Positions 44,603 to 56,500 of a stretch of 64,000 bases of DNA are shown here, in pieces. Source of the stretch: Zygaena filipendulae (taxonomy: Eukaryota > Arthropoda > Insecta > Lepidoptera > Zygaenidae); contig OU015672.1 of NCBI GenBank assembly GCA_907165275.2, forward strand, positions 1,222,501 through 1,286,500, read 5' to 3'. Position numbers and translations under genes: made by a program. Within the stretch, counting starts at the first letter, position 1. Every line of letters starts with the position of its first letter. A model generated the notes under the pieces. That model ran no database searches, was not told the origin of the DNA, and worked only from the letters and a program-made list of their open reading frames with translations.

Positions 44603-44948
44603 TATACAACGTGTTAATGAATTAACTGAAAACTAGAAAGTAGTTTGCTCAGAATCAACTAGCGAATCGATCGCACTATGTTTTAATATAGGTTATATTT
44701 TTTCATTTTTACTAGCCCATGTCTTTAACACAATATTGGGCGCGTACGACGCCCGCAGCAAAAAAATTCGAACAGGTGGGCTCGGGCGTAGCGCTTGGAA
44801 TTTCGTAGATAGGTCACCTCCAAACTAATGTTGAATAACTTTTAAAGTATAAACTTTTTTGATATAAAATGTATTTTAGTCATATTATTGAAAATTTATT
44901 TAAATGGGGTGTATCAGATTTTTAGTTAATTCATTAACACGTTGTATA
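44603..44948. mobile_element. TIR element with ends ATACAACGTGTTAATGAATT, second copy
   Basis: Same terminal repeats as 19317-19671, opposite internal orientation. Confidence 0.85.
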
Positions 44949-45695
44949 AACGTGATGCGATTCGGACACGGGTATGCATTCGCTAAGTGTGCTTTAGTTT
45001 TATTGTTCGCGCTGTCTCCAGTTGGTTAAAATTCTCCAAAGTTGTCACAAACAATTTTAATTATCCTTCCAGCTCTACAGGGTGGTACCCCCTTTCTGAC
45101 TATACCTATACAGATGTCGGATGAGTTATTGATTTACAATTTTGTATCGATTATTTTCAACAATAAAATTTGTAATATTATACGGTTTAATAATATTGAA
45201 TCGGTTTGATTCTATATTCTTAGATGGTAAAAGCCCCCCTCCGGAGAAAAATGTTAGCTGCGCCAACGATGACAAATCAATAAGGTCTACAACATAGACA
45301 GTTAAAATGGTAGTTAGATTTCGTATGAATTTCAATATTTTTTTTTACTCTACCGCTGTTTTATACAGTCATCATAAATGGAAAAGACTTCTTACAAAAA
45401 AAAAAAACAACATTTGGACGAATTGAGAACCTCCTCCTTTTTGGGAAGACGGTTAAAAAGAAATTCCGATATCACCCGTCGTCGGTGACAGTGAATTTAT
45501 TATTTTTTAAAATCAAATCTCCAACAAAAACCAACTATACCTGAGATATGAGAATATATCAATTGAAATTCATATTAAAACTAACACTGAAAATCCTTGT
45601 TAATTTTTAATGGATTGCTAATTTTTATTCTATTAAATATAAATGAATTGCTGTCAATTAATGTGTAGCTATTTAAAAAAAATCTAACCACCATC

Positions 45696-45915
45696 TGGAC
45701 ATAGATAAGCAATAGTGTGTTAACCCACATTGGAGAATTTTTTAGTGAATCGTGTTTTAAAAGTATAGCGCCATTTTGTTCAATATTTAGTTACATATTT
45801 AAGCAATGTAATTAGGTAAACACATAATTGAAAAACGTTCCCCAACTCTCAATAAATTGTTCTGAATCGATAACTTAATTTTGTGGGTTAACATGTTATT
45901 GCTTATCTGCGTCCG
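45696..45915 (-). mobile_element. GGACGCAGATAAG-family TIR element, inverted
   Basis: GGACATAGATAAGCAATAG at the left, TTATTGCTTATCTGCGTCC at the right. Confidence 0.8.
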
Positions 45916-46629
45916 GCTATTGGTTAAAAATATTACTTGTAACATCATTATTTTGTTTTTTATACCATAATATCCATTAGTTCAACGGAAAACTCACGAT
46001 AATTCTAAATTAGTAATGCGTGAAACGTAACGTCACTAGTATGGGTGCGGTCCATTTTGTGCAAACGGTAATTCATACGTTCGTAAACGTGCACACGACT
46101 GTTCATAGTGATTGCGATTTTAAGCATGCAAACAATTTGAACGGGTTTTTAAAAAATGGCAGTCAGAAGTTCTTTGAAATTTTAGGGTTTTTTTTTAATT
46201 GCCAAGTAAGTTTTTTAGGATGAAAAACCAGTATACTTTACACTAATTGATTTGTACGAAAGAAAAACCAAGTTCGCCAGTTTCAAAACAGAACGATTGA
46301 CAAACGACAAAACAAATCACGTTTGACAGCTGTTTGACAGTTCCGGAGACATTGCACTACCTCTTCTTGATTAGCACTGTTCGCACCAATCGATGACGAC
46401 TTGATGCTCATTTCAATATACCAGAGCGCATTTGAACATTTCTTTGCATGCATATAGCGAAAAGTGCAATTTGGACCGCACCTTATAAATCTATGACATT
46501 CACTGAACGCTTGTCTATGCATAGATAAACATAAATTTTTAAACTCTGTACGTTCCTTCTTCGCCACTTTATCTATTCGAGTGATAATAGCGCTGTGAAT
46601 TGTAATAATAAATAGATTGTTGTTATTGT

Positions 46630-46850
46630 ATAGACTAGTTGTTGTCCGTGACTCTGCCCGCGTGGTGTTTCGATTTGCGAAGCGACGACACCTTCGCGCC
46701 CACAGAGTATGCTTCACTTTTTTTTCGAATACCGAACCGATGGCGATGGAACATAATATTGTTTTTAAATTGGACCATAAGCGAGACAATCGCCAAAAAC
46801 CCGGTTCTATTTGGTAGTTTTATGCGCATACAAACATAGAGACAGACATA
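46630..46850 (+). repeat. Lepidopteran SINE-like repeat (CTAGTTGTTGTCCGTG type)
   Basis: Starts ACTAGTTGTTGTCCGTGAC and ends GCGCATACAAACATAGAGAC, a layout typical of short lepidopteran repeats. It accounts for part of the open frames on both strands here. Confidence 0.55.
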
Positions 46851-49400
46851 GGCTACTGGATCTGCAGCTGCTGGTCACTACTACGGACTACCTCTTAGCA
46901 GTTTTATTTTAACGTCACTTCGGTTTCTCGCTCGTCGAAATTTGAGCCTTAGCTAAAAAATTAAAGGACGAAATTTCGACGAATGAAATATCGAAGTACA
47001 GTTATAATATTGCTATAAGAGTTGGCAAGGTTCACGCCTCATTTTATGTAGGTACTTATTGATATAATTTTATGTACGAAAGGTACAAATATATATACAA
47101 TATATTGGTCTGACATCAATGCAAACAATGCAGTATTAATCTTTTTTGTTAAACGATCATTGAAAATACAATACATAGAATTAATATTGAAATACCTATT
47201 ATAAATTTTAAATCTAGTATGTCGCTTGAAATTCGTAAGTTAAAAGGGTTGTGAAGTTGGTGAATAAAACATTAAAAACTCTTCTACCTTTTCTGAAAAT
47301 TTTGGAGTTGCCAGCGTCACAAATTAAAATAGTGCCAATAATTTTATCTGGTCTGGCAGGTCGATTTTACTAGTTTTAAAATAACTAGCGTCATTAAACT
47401 CCAGACATAGTCAATATGCTGGTTATATGAACGTATTTACAGACTACAAAATAAAATTGAGTACCATTTTCAATTTCTTATTCCGCTGGCTTAAATCCAA
47501 TCTTCTCACTGTGTGTTGTTGTATTGTACAATAGTATTTCTCTCTTCGTATTGAATGTTGTTGCTTTGAGGATCTATGTATCTGTAGTAGGAACGGTATT
47601 GTTACTATATTTGTACATAATATCCATATTATGTCAATTAAAAGCCAAAGCTTAAGCCCAATACATACAGAAGTTGGAGCGTTGCGGTGCGGCAGCGGAT
47701 AATTGCAAAGTAACGGATCATTACGATATAAAACAAAATTACTTTTCGATATTTTAGATTCACTTATCCAATTGAAAGTTATCAAAAAAGTATCGTTTTC
47801 TATAAATAGGTTTTTTTTTTTTTCAAGAGAAACTTACAAGGGTGCGATGAGGGCCTTTCACTGTATGTAATGTTTTTAAACGAAACTATTTTTACCGCAA
47901 AGAGCTCACTACTGTCACGTACTGCGTTGCAAGCTCTCTTTTTGAGCCTAAATTATCGCATTGGAAATAAAAAAAATAACTTATTAGATAAGGAATTGTA
48001 AACCAGTACCTACTCTTTACCTAACTACAAGTAACGATAAAATATATCGTTTGTTTGTAATCCGTTACTTTATTACCAACTATATTCTGGATATATTTCA
48101 ACTTGTACACCGTTGCTAAGCTTAAACATAGCTTAAACGAAGCTTACTCGACATAATAAATATAACTTTAACCATGTTTTACGTATATATTAATAAAATA
48201 AGACTATCATAAAAAATTATCAGCTAAGTCTCTCGGCAATTTTTTGAGAAACTATTAAATTGGCATCTGAAGGTTTAATCAATTATAATTGTTTACCTTT
48301 AACCGTAATATGTGTTAGCTTTATTTGTTATTATGCTAGTTTTTATTTAACAATAATTATTATAAATTCTGAAGTAATGTGATATTTTAATAATTTTATT
48401 TTATGAAACTGAACTTCTTTCGTACTTAAAAGTTATTATTTAGCGACTAACTTATATTTGTAACACACTGTTACTGGATTTAATAAAAAAAATGCTGACA
48501 ATAAAATTTCAACAGTAACGATAAATTTTTATTGTTATGACGAATGAACTTAGGGTGCACTCGAGGATAGTTAGCAAAATATAATCTTTGTGACTTTGAT
48601 AAAGCTCTTCAATTTGTTAATTAAAATTAACTAGATTATTCAATATTGGGTTACAATTTTTTCTTAGATAATAAAATTAGTTGTGTATTAACGTTAAAAT
48701 TATAACAAAATCAAAATATATATAGCAACTAATAGTGATTTAAAGTGCAATCCAATGGCAGATAACGTAACAGTACAAGTATTCAAGATTCACTTGATAC
48801 AATGAGCTAGTAAAGATGATTATCATGTAGAACTAAAAATTAAGTCTCTTGAGTTCAGTGAATTTCATTAGTGCTTCACTTATTTATCAGTGGAAAATAT
48901 TTTTTTTTAATTATTTTGTAGATTATTTTATAGGAAATTATTTTCTAGTTGACTTGTATCATTGTTATTTGTGTATTTGCATAGCTAATAGTCATGATGT
49001 ATTAAAGTATTATACTGCTTTTATTTGCTGATGGCGAATTATCGCTATTAAGTGTTAGTTTTTTTTATTATAAAAATACCTACAAGATACAACACATAAA
49101 AATTAACGTGTCGTTCAACTAAAAAGACTCTTATGGTTTTCCTTTTTTAACTTAATAAACATTTTGTAAACAAATCTTGCACTCGCTTCGCTGTGGTAAA
49201 GGTCCCCCTTACTATCTCTATACTGACTACACACAATGGCTTCCATAAAAAATATTGACAGAATGTCTTTTTTAAGTGAGTTTAGTACATATAAGACAGT
49301 ATAGTGGGTAGGCAAGTTTCATGTAATATTAACAATGTTGTAATACAAAAATCACGACAGCATAAAACATTTTCTCATAGAGATTTAATCAAAAAGCAGT
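46850..49400. other. AT-rich intergenic stretch: nothing recognised
   Basis: No open frame with family resemblance, no array and no repeat shared with the rest of the window. The longest frames (such as 47444-47785 on the minus strand) are low-complexity. Confidence 0.5.
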
Positions 49401-49404
49401 AAGT

Positions 49405-49850
49405 CCGGTAAGGGGACGTCTATTAATTATGTGAAGCTTTTAGGGGGGAGGAGGTCGAGCTGAACCTAACCCTATCTCACGTGGGGGAGAGGGGGGCCTC
49501 GGCATATGTCACGTAATTTTTTTCCGTAAGAAATGGTGTTTTTTTCTTCTTTTTTCATTTATTCATAGATATAAATAAAGTTTTATGCAATTACATAACT
49601 TAATAATAGTCACATAACCTTACAAAAATGGTGTAAAATTGTGAAATAACCACACTAAAATATACTCTCTTAATGTACATAATATATTAATAAAATATAA
49701 TCTCTTAGTATATTTTATTTATTTATTTCAAAAACCTCACGTGAGATTAGAGGGGAGAGAGTCGAGCAAAATCTCATGAAATCTCACCAGGGGGAGAGGG
49801 GGTGGCCGAAAAATTGTCAAAATTGCCTCACGTAATTAATGGATGCCTCC
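49405..49850. mobile_element. Element with GGGGGAGAGGGGG tracts and inverted ends
   Basis: Left side ACGTCTATTAATTATGTGA and right side CACGTAATTAATGGATGCC are inverted, each next to G-rich tracts. A related degenerate copy lies at 61857-62160. Confidence 0.65.
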
Positions 49851-50441
49851 TAATTAAATATTTTAATTAAAATCTACTGAATTCTTCCTTTTATACAGGA
49901 CTAAATTTTATTTAAGAAGACATTTGTTTTAAGATTTCAAATTATCTTTTTTTTTTTGTTAATAAGTTGATCAATACATACTTTAAGATAAAGCTTCGCT
50001 TTGCTATTGGAAGTGGAAGGCCAGCTTTATTACAATATCGAAAACCCAAAAAATGTAAAATTAAATTCGTCAATATTGTAATAATTATGTAATTGATAAA
50101 TAGTAAAAATAATTACGTTTAAGCTAATGTGACAACAGAGTTACCAGGCTAAATATTTTGTTGATTAATAATTAATAAATTATTATGTGATTTGTTTCAA
50201 TAATATATTAAAATGAAAAATTATTAAAAGGACATCTAAATAATCTTTAGTGTTTTATTTGTTGAATTATATTTGGTTTCTCGCTGTCTTTTAAAAAGCA
50301 TCTATTAAAATATTTTTAATGTAGATGAAGGTTTAGCGTGAATTTCATAACTGTTTAGTTTTTCTGTTCCCCGCGGTTTCTTGCGGGTTAGTTTATAGTT
50401 CCCGCGGGAAATCTGGAAAATATGCACCATGTCCTTTTTTA

Positions 50442-51640
50442 ACCGACTTCCAAAAAGGAGGAGGTTCTATGTTCGATTCTATGTATGATGTTCACCGATT
50501 ACTCGAAGACGGTTGGACCGATTTGGAAAATTCTTTTTTTGTTTGAAAGGGTATACTCCCAATTAGGTCCCATTGCCACCAAGTCGGGATCTGATGATGG
50601 GATCTTGGAGAAATCGAGGGAACTTCAAAAATTATAGGCACACCTATAGCGATTTGGGTATTTTTGATAGTAAATCGTTCATTTGCTTTCGGAAAGCAAA
50701 ATTTGAAGAAGTGGAACTGATGATGAAGACCACAGGTGGTCATCGGAACAACTCAAAAATAATACGTATTTCACGGGTTTCGATTGAAGCGATTTCGAAA
50801 ATTGTTATTTTGTTTGAAAGGGGATTCTTCCATATTGATTCCATTGTCACCAAGTCGAGATCTGATGATGAAATCTTGGAGTAATCGAGGGAACTCTTTA
50901 AAAATTATAGGTACACCTGTAGCGATTTTTGTATTTTTTATAGTAAATCGTTTATTTGCTTTCGGAAAGCTAAATTTGAAGAAGTGGAACTGATGATAAA
51001 GACCACAGATGGTCATCGGAACTACTCAATAATATTTCACGGGTTCCGAATCGTTAACTTTAATATAGTTTCTAAACAATTTATGCTCGTCACAATAGTG
51101 AAGTGGAACTGATGCTGATGTACTAGGAGAACTCCTCAACAATTAACGTCGCTGCGTCGGGAAAAGCAATATTTTGTAAAAGGTGATGAGCAGTTGACAT
51201 TAGGCTATTGTAACTTAGAGAAATTACGAACTAAGTCCCTAAGCGAGACATAAACAAAATTTTATCATAAAAATTAAAACCGACTTCCAAAAACACAAAA
51301 CTAAAAAGCTAAAAATAACAAAATACCGATTTAATCCAAAAGATAAAAACACACCTAATATTATTATTGGTTTGTGCTACCACTGATCGGTATGAAGTCG
51401 CTGACAAATCAAATTTGGAGAGGGTAGATGGGCTAAGTCGACCCCCACCACCAGCTCTTCGTGAGCAGAAAAACCCAAGTGGGCAGACACCAGCGGGCTT
51501 GTCACCGAATTCAAACCGATCAGTGGTAGCACAAACCAATAATAATATTACGTCTCGTGTGTTTTTGTCTTTTGGATTAAACGGTATTTTGTTATTTTTA
51601 GCTTTTTAGTTTTGTGTTTTTGGAAGTTGGTTTTAATTTT
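50442..51640 (+). mobile_element. Composite lepidopteran ACCGACTTCCAAAAAGG element, with inverted counterpart at 2489-3450
   Basis: 50442-51060 holds two diverged units of about 280 bp (shared TTTGAAGAAGTGGAACTGAT and GATGATG tracts). 51278-51637 is a separate TIR element with about 110-bp arms. Both parts occur together, inverted, at 2489-3450. Open frames here reflect the repeats. Confidence 0.75.
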
Positions 51641-52577
51641 TTATACTTACCTACACAAGAACGTTTATGTAAATATTTTTATACGTGAAAGCGTTACAAA
51701 AAAACAGCGTTCATTGGAAAAGTAAAAGAATAGTAGTTAGCTCATTTTAATGCCTAAAGTTGCTCAAACTTTAAACACGTTGGCCACACTCAATTCATCA
51801 CATAGTGCCAAAAACAGCACAAGTACCCCGTGGCCGTATAGCTATAGTTTATTATACCTACTCTTTGAACAGCATCGGTAGTATCCCAGTATATATAAGT
51901 TACTCTATGGTATATAGTATCTCTATGTAGTTTGTGAACAGCACTACAAAGTACAAACTTAATTTTTGTGGTACAAACAGATGAAACAGACATATGTCTA
52001 GTTAATTTGTGGTACAAACTACAAACAAGAGCACTGTGCACAGCACAAATTAATTAGACTTATGTGTGCACAGTGCACACAAAATGACTACAAAATCCGC
52101 CATGGTAGTAGCAGGTATGTATAGTACATTCTTTTTTAAAATATTGTAGAATTAATTAGTTGTATCCAAAAGTTTTTTACATATTAATTTACAAACGAAA
52201 AAATATTTTTAATATTCATGAGTCTTGTGACTGTATCTAAAATTTCTGAACGCAAATCGGCGTGGAATGATTTGGCAACTTGTAGACTTGACGACTCTCG
52301 AGGTGTCCCGTGTCTGTCTTTGTCTAAAGTAAACAAAGACCTATAGATTTGAATAAAATCCGAACATTAATTATATTTTTTATTTTGTAATACCTATTGT
52401 TCATCTAATGATATAATATAGATCGTAAAACACAAAAACGTGAGTTACCAACCAATAAATACCTACATATTCTTTGTTGTTTGAAGTTGGCAGTTGGGCG
52501 GACGGTGTGCTGGATTTAGATTTCAATTTTCTGTTTGTTCGGTTTCTAATGCGTGTTGTGGTGTTATGTAAGCGATC

Positions 52578-52644
52578 ATGTTAATAATCAGAACTTTTAA
52601 TATTTTCCCCACATTTTTTAAGTATTGTTCGACGTATTCTGCAG
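52578..52644 (+). CDS. Candidate first exon of NPEPL1-like gene (possible mitochondrial presequence)
   Basis: ATG at 52578 opens MLIIRTFNIFPTFFKYCSTY-SA and ends at GCAG/GTAAAA. Spliced to acceptor CTCCTACAG at 53389 it stays in frame, through GFT, with MSSTPVAIKF. It has few acidic residues, hydrophobic and hydroxylated residues and two basic residues, like a weak mitochondrial targeting sequence. It could equally be untranslated. Confidence 0.4.
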
Positions 52645-53397
52645 GTAAAAATAAGTTGGTTATTAGCCGTAACTTAGAAAACGTTATATCTCGCAAGAAA
52701 TCGATTTTGTTTAACGAAGCAATAAGTACTTAACCTACAAAACTGCAACTCTGTGGAAGTAAACTCAAAATCTTAATAATTTACATATGCTGCTTTTCAG
52801 TAATATTTCCACCCTCCTTTGCCTCATTCATGTTTATAATTTTTACTTCCGCTTGCTCTTGATGTTTGCATTTCTGATGACCTCCTCTCCCTGATCATAA
52901 TATGATGATATCTATTGGTGAAAACCGCATGAAAATCCATTCAGTGTAGTAGGTATTTGAGTTTATTGCGAACATACAGCAGAAGCGACTTTAAGTAAAA
53001 TTTTTATCTTCACTTCTTTAAACTTATATTGCATAGTAAGACCAAATGTATTGCATTTTCTTAAGCTGGAAACATTGGTTTGTTTGTGTCACATTGCAAC
53101 AGAACAGTTTTGCATCCATACAAATAATATGCTTCCATTCACACTACTGTGTTGTGGTGTATGGGACTAGTAATAACAACACCCGCACCTTATACTGCAT
53201 GTCTCAACTATGGGACACAAAAAGAAAAGAAGAAAATTCTGAACTATAAGTGTCTGACACCCGTCATAAAATTTTAAAACACAGCATCGCGTGTACCGTT
53301 TGCAGTTGTTATGACCAGTCCTTTATTATGAATGACAGTTAATAAAACATTATAAGTGGTTTTAATTCATAGTGGAATTCCTCCTACAGGCTTCACC

Positions 53398-53553
53398 ATG
53401 TCAAGTACACCTGTTGCCATCAAGTTCCGGTGGGGCCTGTCCGCATCTGATCCGGAAGAGTGTCCCGTGATCATTGTGGGACAGACACCGCATCTCAACA
53501 AGTTGAGCTGGCATGATGTGCGCTGCAAATTGGAGTCTAGAGTCTCAGAGGAG
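53398..53553 (+). CDS. NPEPL1: NPEPL1 exon 1
   Basis: Acceptor CTCCTACAG at 53389 precedes ATG at 53398. Reads MSSTPVAIKFRWGLSASDPE to VSEE, matching LLLGQLHHLHRVPWSHVRGKL of human NPEPL1 at IIVGQTPHLNKLSWHDVRCKL. Donor GAG/GTAGTA, phase 0. Less GC-rich than later exons. Confidence 0.88.
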
Positions 53554-56500
53554 GTAGTATTAGAATTTGATGATTACTGTAATTAAACATTATCTACAAA
53601 CTTGTTCAAAGCCTGTTGAAACAGTATAAGCAGTTAAACCACAGTATAAACGGTAACACGTAAAACTTTTGACTCTCTCTCGCAGTCTCCTCACTGGCCA
53701 TGGGCCTTACAACAAACATTTATATAATATAAATGTTACAGACAGCCCCCTTTGCAGAGCTTGCATGGAGGTTGACGAAACTGCCGCTCATGTGCTGCTT
53801 GAATGTGACGGAGTGGCACCATACAGGGCTAAGTACCTAGGAACACCAAGGTCGCTCCCGGAAGCCTTCAGTGACATCAAGAAGTTGCTGGGCTTCCTCG
53901 AGGAGCTGGGTTGGCACGAATAGGAATATTCCCGCCACACGCAAAATAGGCGCTTGGACGTCGAGTTGCGGAAACCAGCCCGCTAACAAATACAAATACA
54001 AATACAAAAACTTTTGACTGGACGATTTTACACAACCACGTGACATGACGATTCGTTCCTTAGTTTTCTATCCGATAATGATTATTTATAGATTGTTAAC
54101 TCGGGTAAGAGGGCTGTGGTGTGTATGTATGTACGTTTGTGGTATTGTGTGCGGCAGGCGTGGAAGCGCGCGCTCCGCTGCGTGTCCGGCAACCCCGGCG
54201 ACAACGTGGAGATGTGGCCGCGCGCCGCCTCCATCGTAAGCCTGCCGTCGCGCCGCTCGCGTCACTCGGCGCCCTCGCGCAGCCACGCGCTCGCCAAGGC
54301 GGTGCGGGGCGCCGCGCGCGAGACCAACTCCTTCGTCGTCGTGAGTACCACTACCGCACTTGACCTCACTTGACGTCATTGTCTTGGCATTGACCACTAG
54401 CAATGGCAATAAAGGCTACTTCACGTCCTGTCGGCAATGAAGGCGCCTTACTTAAGTCTCTGTCTAGCCATTGTCTAATGGCTGTTGGCTATGTACATTT
54501 TTTTTTTATGTCATAGGGGGCAAACGGGCAAGTGGTACACCTGATGGTAAGTGATTACCGCCGCCCATAGACATCTATATGTACCTGCGATTAATAAAAG
54601 CGACTAATACTTGACATCTTTGTCTTAATTACCACTCACTACCGGCAATAAAGACGGTAATAAGACGCCCTTGCTTGATTGATGACTGTCTTTCAATAAA
54701 GGCGCTACTTGACCAGTCGGCAGTAAAGGCGCATTGACAACTATGCCTTCCCCTTGCTACCAGCAATAAAGGCGCCTTAGTTGACGACCTGTCAGCAACG
54801 AAGGGGCCTTACTTATTGCCGTTGTCTTCTCACCACTGCTAGCAATATAGGGGCCCTACTCTCCCTCTCCCTCCCTCTCGCTCCTGCCTATAAACAAACG
54901 CATACACCACGAAATAAACACTTTACAATATAAAGGTGAATAAAAGTATGTGGTGCAGTGCCTTGTTAAAACGGACTCCACTCAGCATATACTGTGACCG
55001 TACTAGTTACAGCGCTGATTTTCAGTGGAGCCCCAGCGTTCCGCCTGCGAATCGAATGCGAATTATCGGAAACTATCAAAATACTCACCTGTCGCACGAT
55101 GTACGCAGTTGGTGTGCCGCAAACGCGACGTGTACGCGAGCGCCGTGGCCATAGCGCGCTCGTTCCCGATGTACTCGGCGCGCACGAGCGTCGCCCCGCT
55201 GGCGGCGACGGCCGGCGCCGCGCTCGAGCCGGAGCCGGCCTCCGGGCGGACGCTCACCGTCGAGATACAGCTCGTCAAGGAGGATGCGCGAGGTGAGTCT
55301 GCGTTTGCGCCGCGCGCGTCGGTCGGCTGCACCGTGCATTCCGTGCGGGACTGTTTCGGTAACTTTTGGGGAACTTTCTCGGTAACTTTTGGGGAATGTT
55401 TGGTACGCGGGCAAGAGAAACGACTCGTGGCTCGTATCGTACTGAATCCTTTATTGCGAACACAACGCGCGTGGGCGCAGCCACGCCTACACATACAGCC
55501 ACAGTACCTATACACGTACACAACAGGGAACTTTCTCGGTAACTTTTGGGGAACTTACCGGTAAAGCTTTCGGGGAACTTTATCGGTAACTTTTGGGAAA
55601 CGTTATCGGTAACTTTTGGTGAACTTTACCGATAACTTTTGGGTAACTTTATAGATACTTTTTTGCGAAACTTTAATAGTATTTTTAAAAACTTTGTCGG
55701 TAACTTTTTGGGGACTTTAATCGGTATTTTTGCAGAACTTCATCGGTACTCTATAATATCATTAATCTTTGCGGAATTTTGTCTGTTTTCTGTGTGGAAC
55801 TATTTGATTTACACCGTATGTGTTAACATTAAATGAGTTAATAAATAATAATAATGATCGTTCGGGTGTTGTGTTCGATGTGTGTTCGGCCCCCTTAACT
55901 AAGGCTGGCTGAAATCAAACAGGTAGGTATTCCATGCGAACGTCGGGTGTTGTTATTTATGTTCTGTGTTTGTATGTGTGTCGGCGTATTGTATGTGTGC
56001 AGAGGACAAGGCGGAGGAGGAGGGCATGGGCCCCATGGACCCGCTGCTGCTGAACAACGCGCTGTCGGACGAGGAGCTGGCGACGCTGCAGGCGGCGGCC
56101 GACGCCACGCGGCTGGCGGCGCGCATCGCCGACACGCCCACCAACTTCATGAACGTCGACAACTTCATTGAGGTGCGCGCTCACTCACTCACTCATCCAA
56201 ACTCACCCACTCGCCGGGCCCGCCTCGCCGCGTCCCTAAAATATCCAACTCTGAGATACGTCTTGGAAACTCATCTATCGATTCGGATCGTATATTTTAT
56301 TCAGATATAAGGTGTTGTATGCTTGTCGTTTTTAACGTGTCTATCGACTTTTTTCAATATGTAGTTAACAACATTATAATGTATAAATGCATATATTACT
56401 TTTAGGAGTTTCTGCGGGAATTCCTAGATAAAGGTACCCCATGGCCTTTCTCTTGACAACATGTATGCAAAATTTCCTGATGATCAGTAGGAAGTTAAAG

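Noticed and set aside
46283..46789. 168-codon open frame on the minus strand
   Set aside because: It overlaps a SINE-like repeat (46630-46850), shows no family resemblance, and AT-rich flanks give similar frames on both strands.
47444..47785. 113-codon open frame on the minus strand
   Set aside because: Low-complexity, no recognisable domain and no splice or start context.
50573..51016. Open frames of 69-103 codons on both strands
   Set aside because: They lie within the duplicated units of a lepidopteran repeat and recur at 3026-3415.
52084..52115. Short ATG exon-like segment ending GCAG/GTATGT as first exon of the aminopeptidase
   Set aside because: Only about ten codons; the phase could fit, but the candidate at 52578 is longer and closer. 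Neither has support beyond frame.
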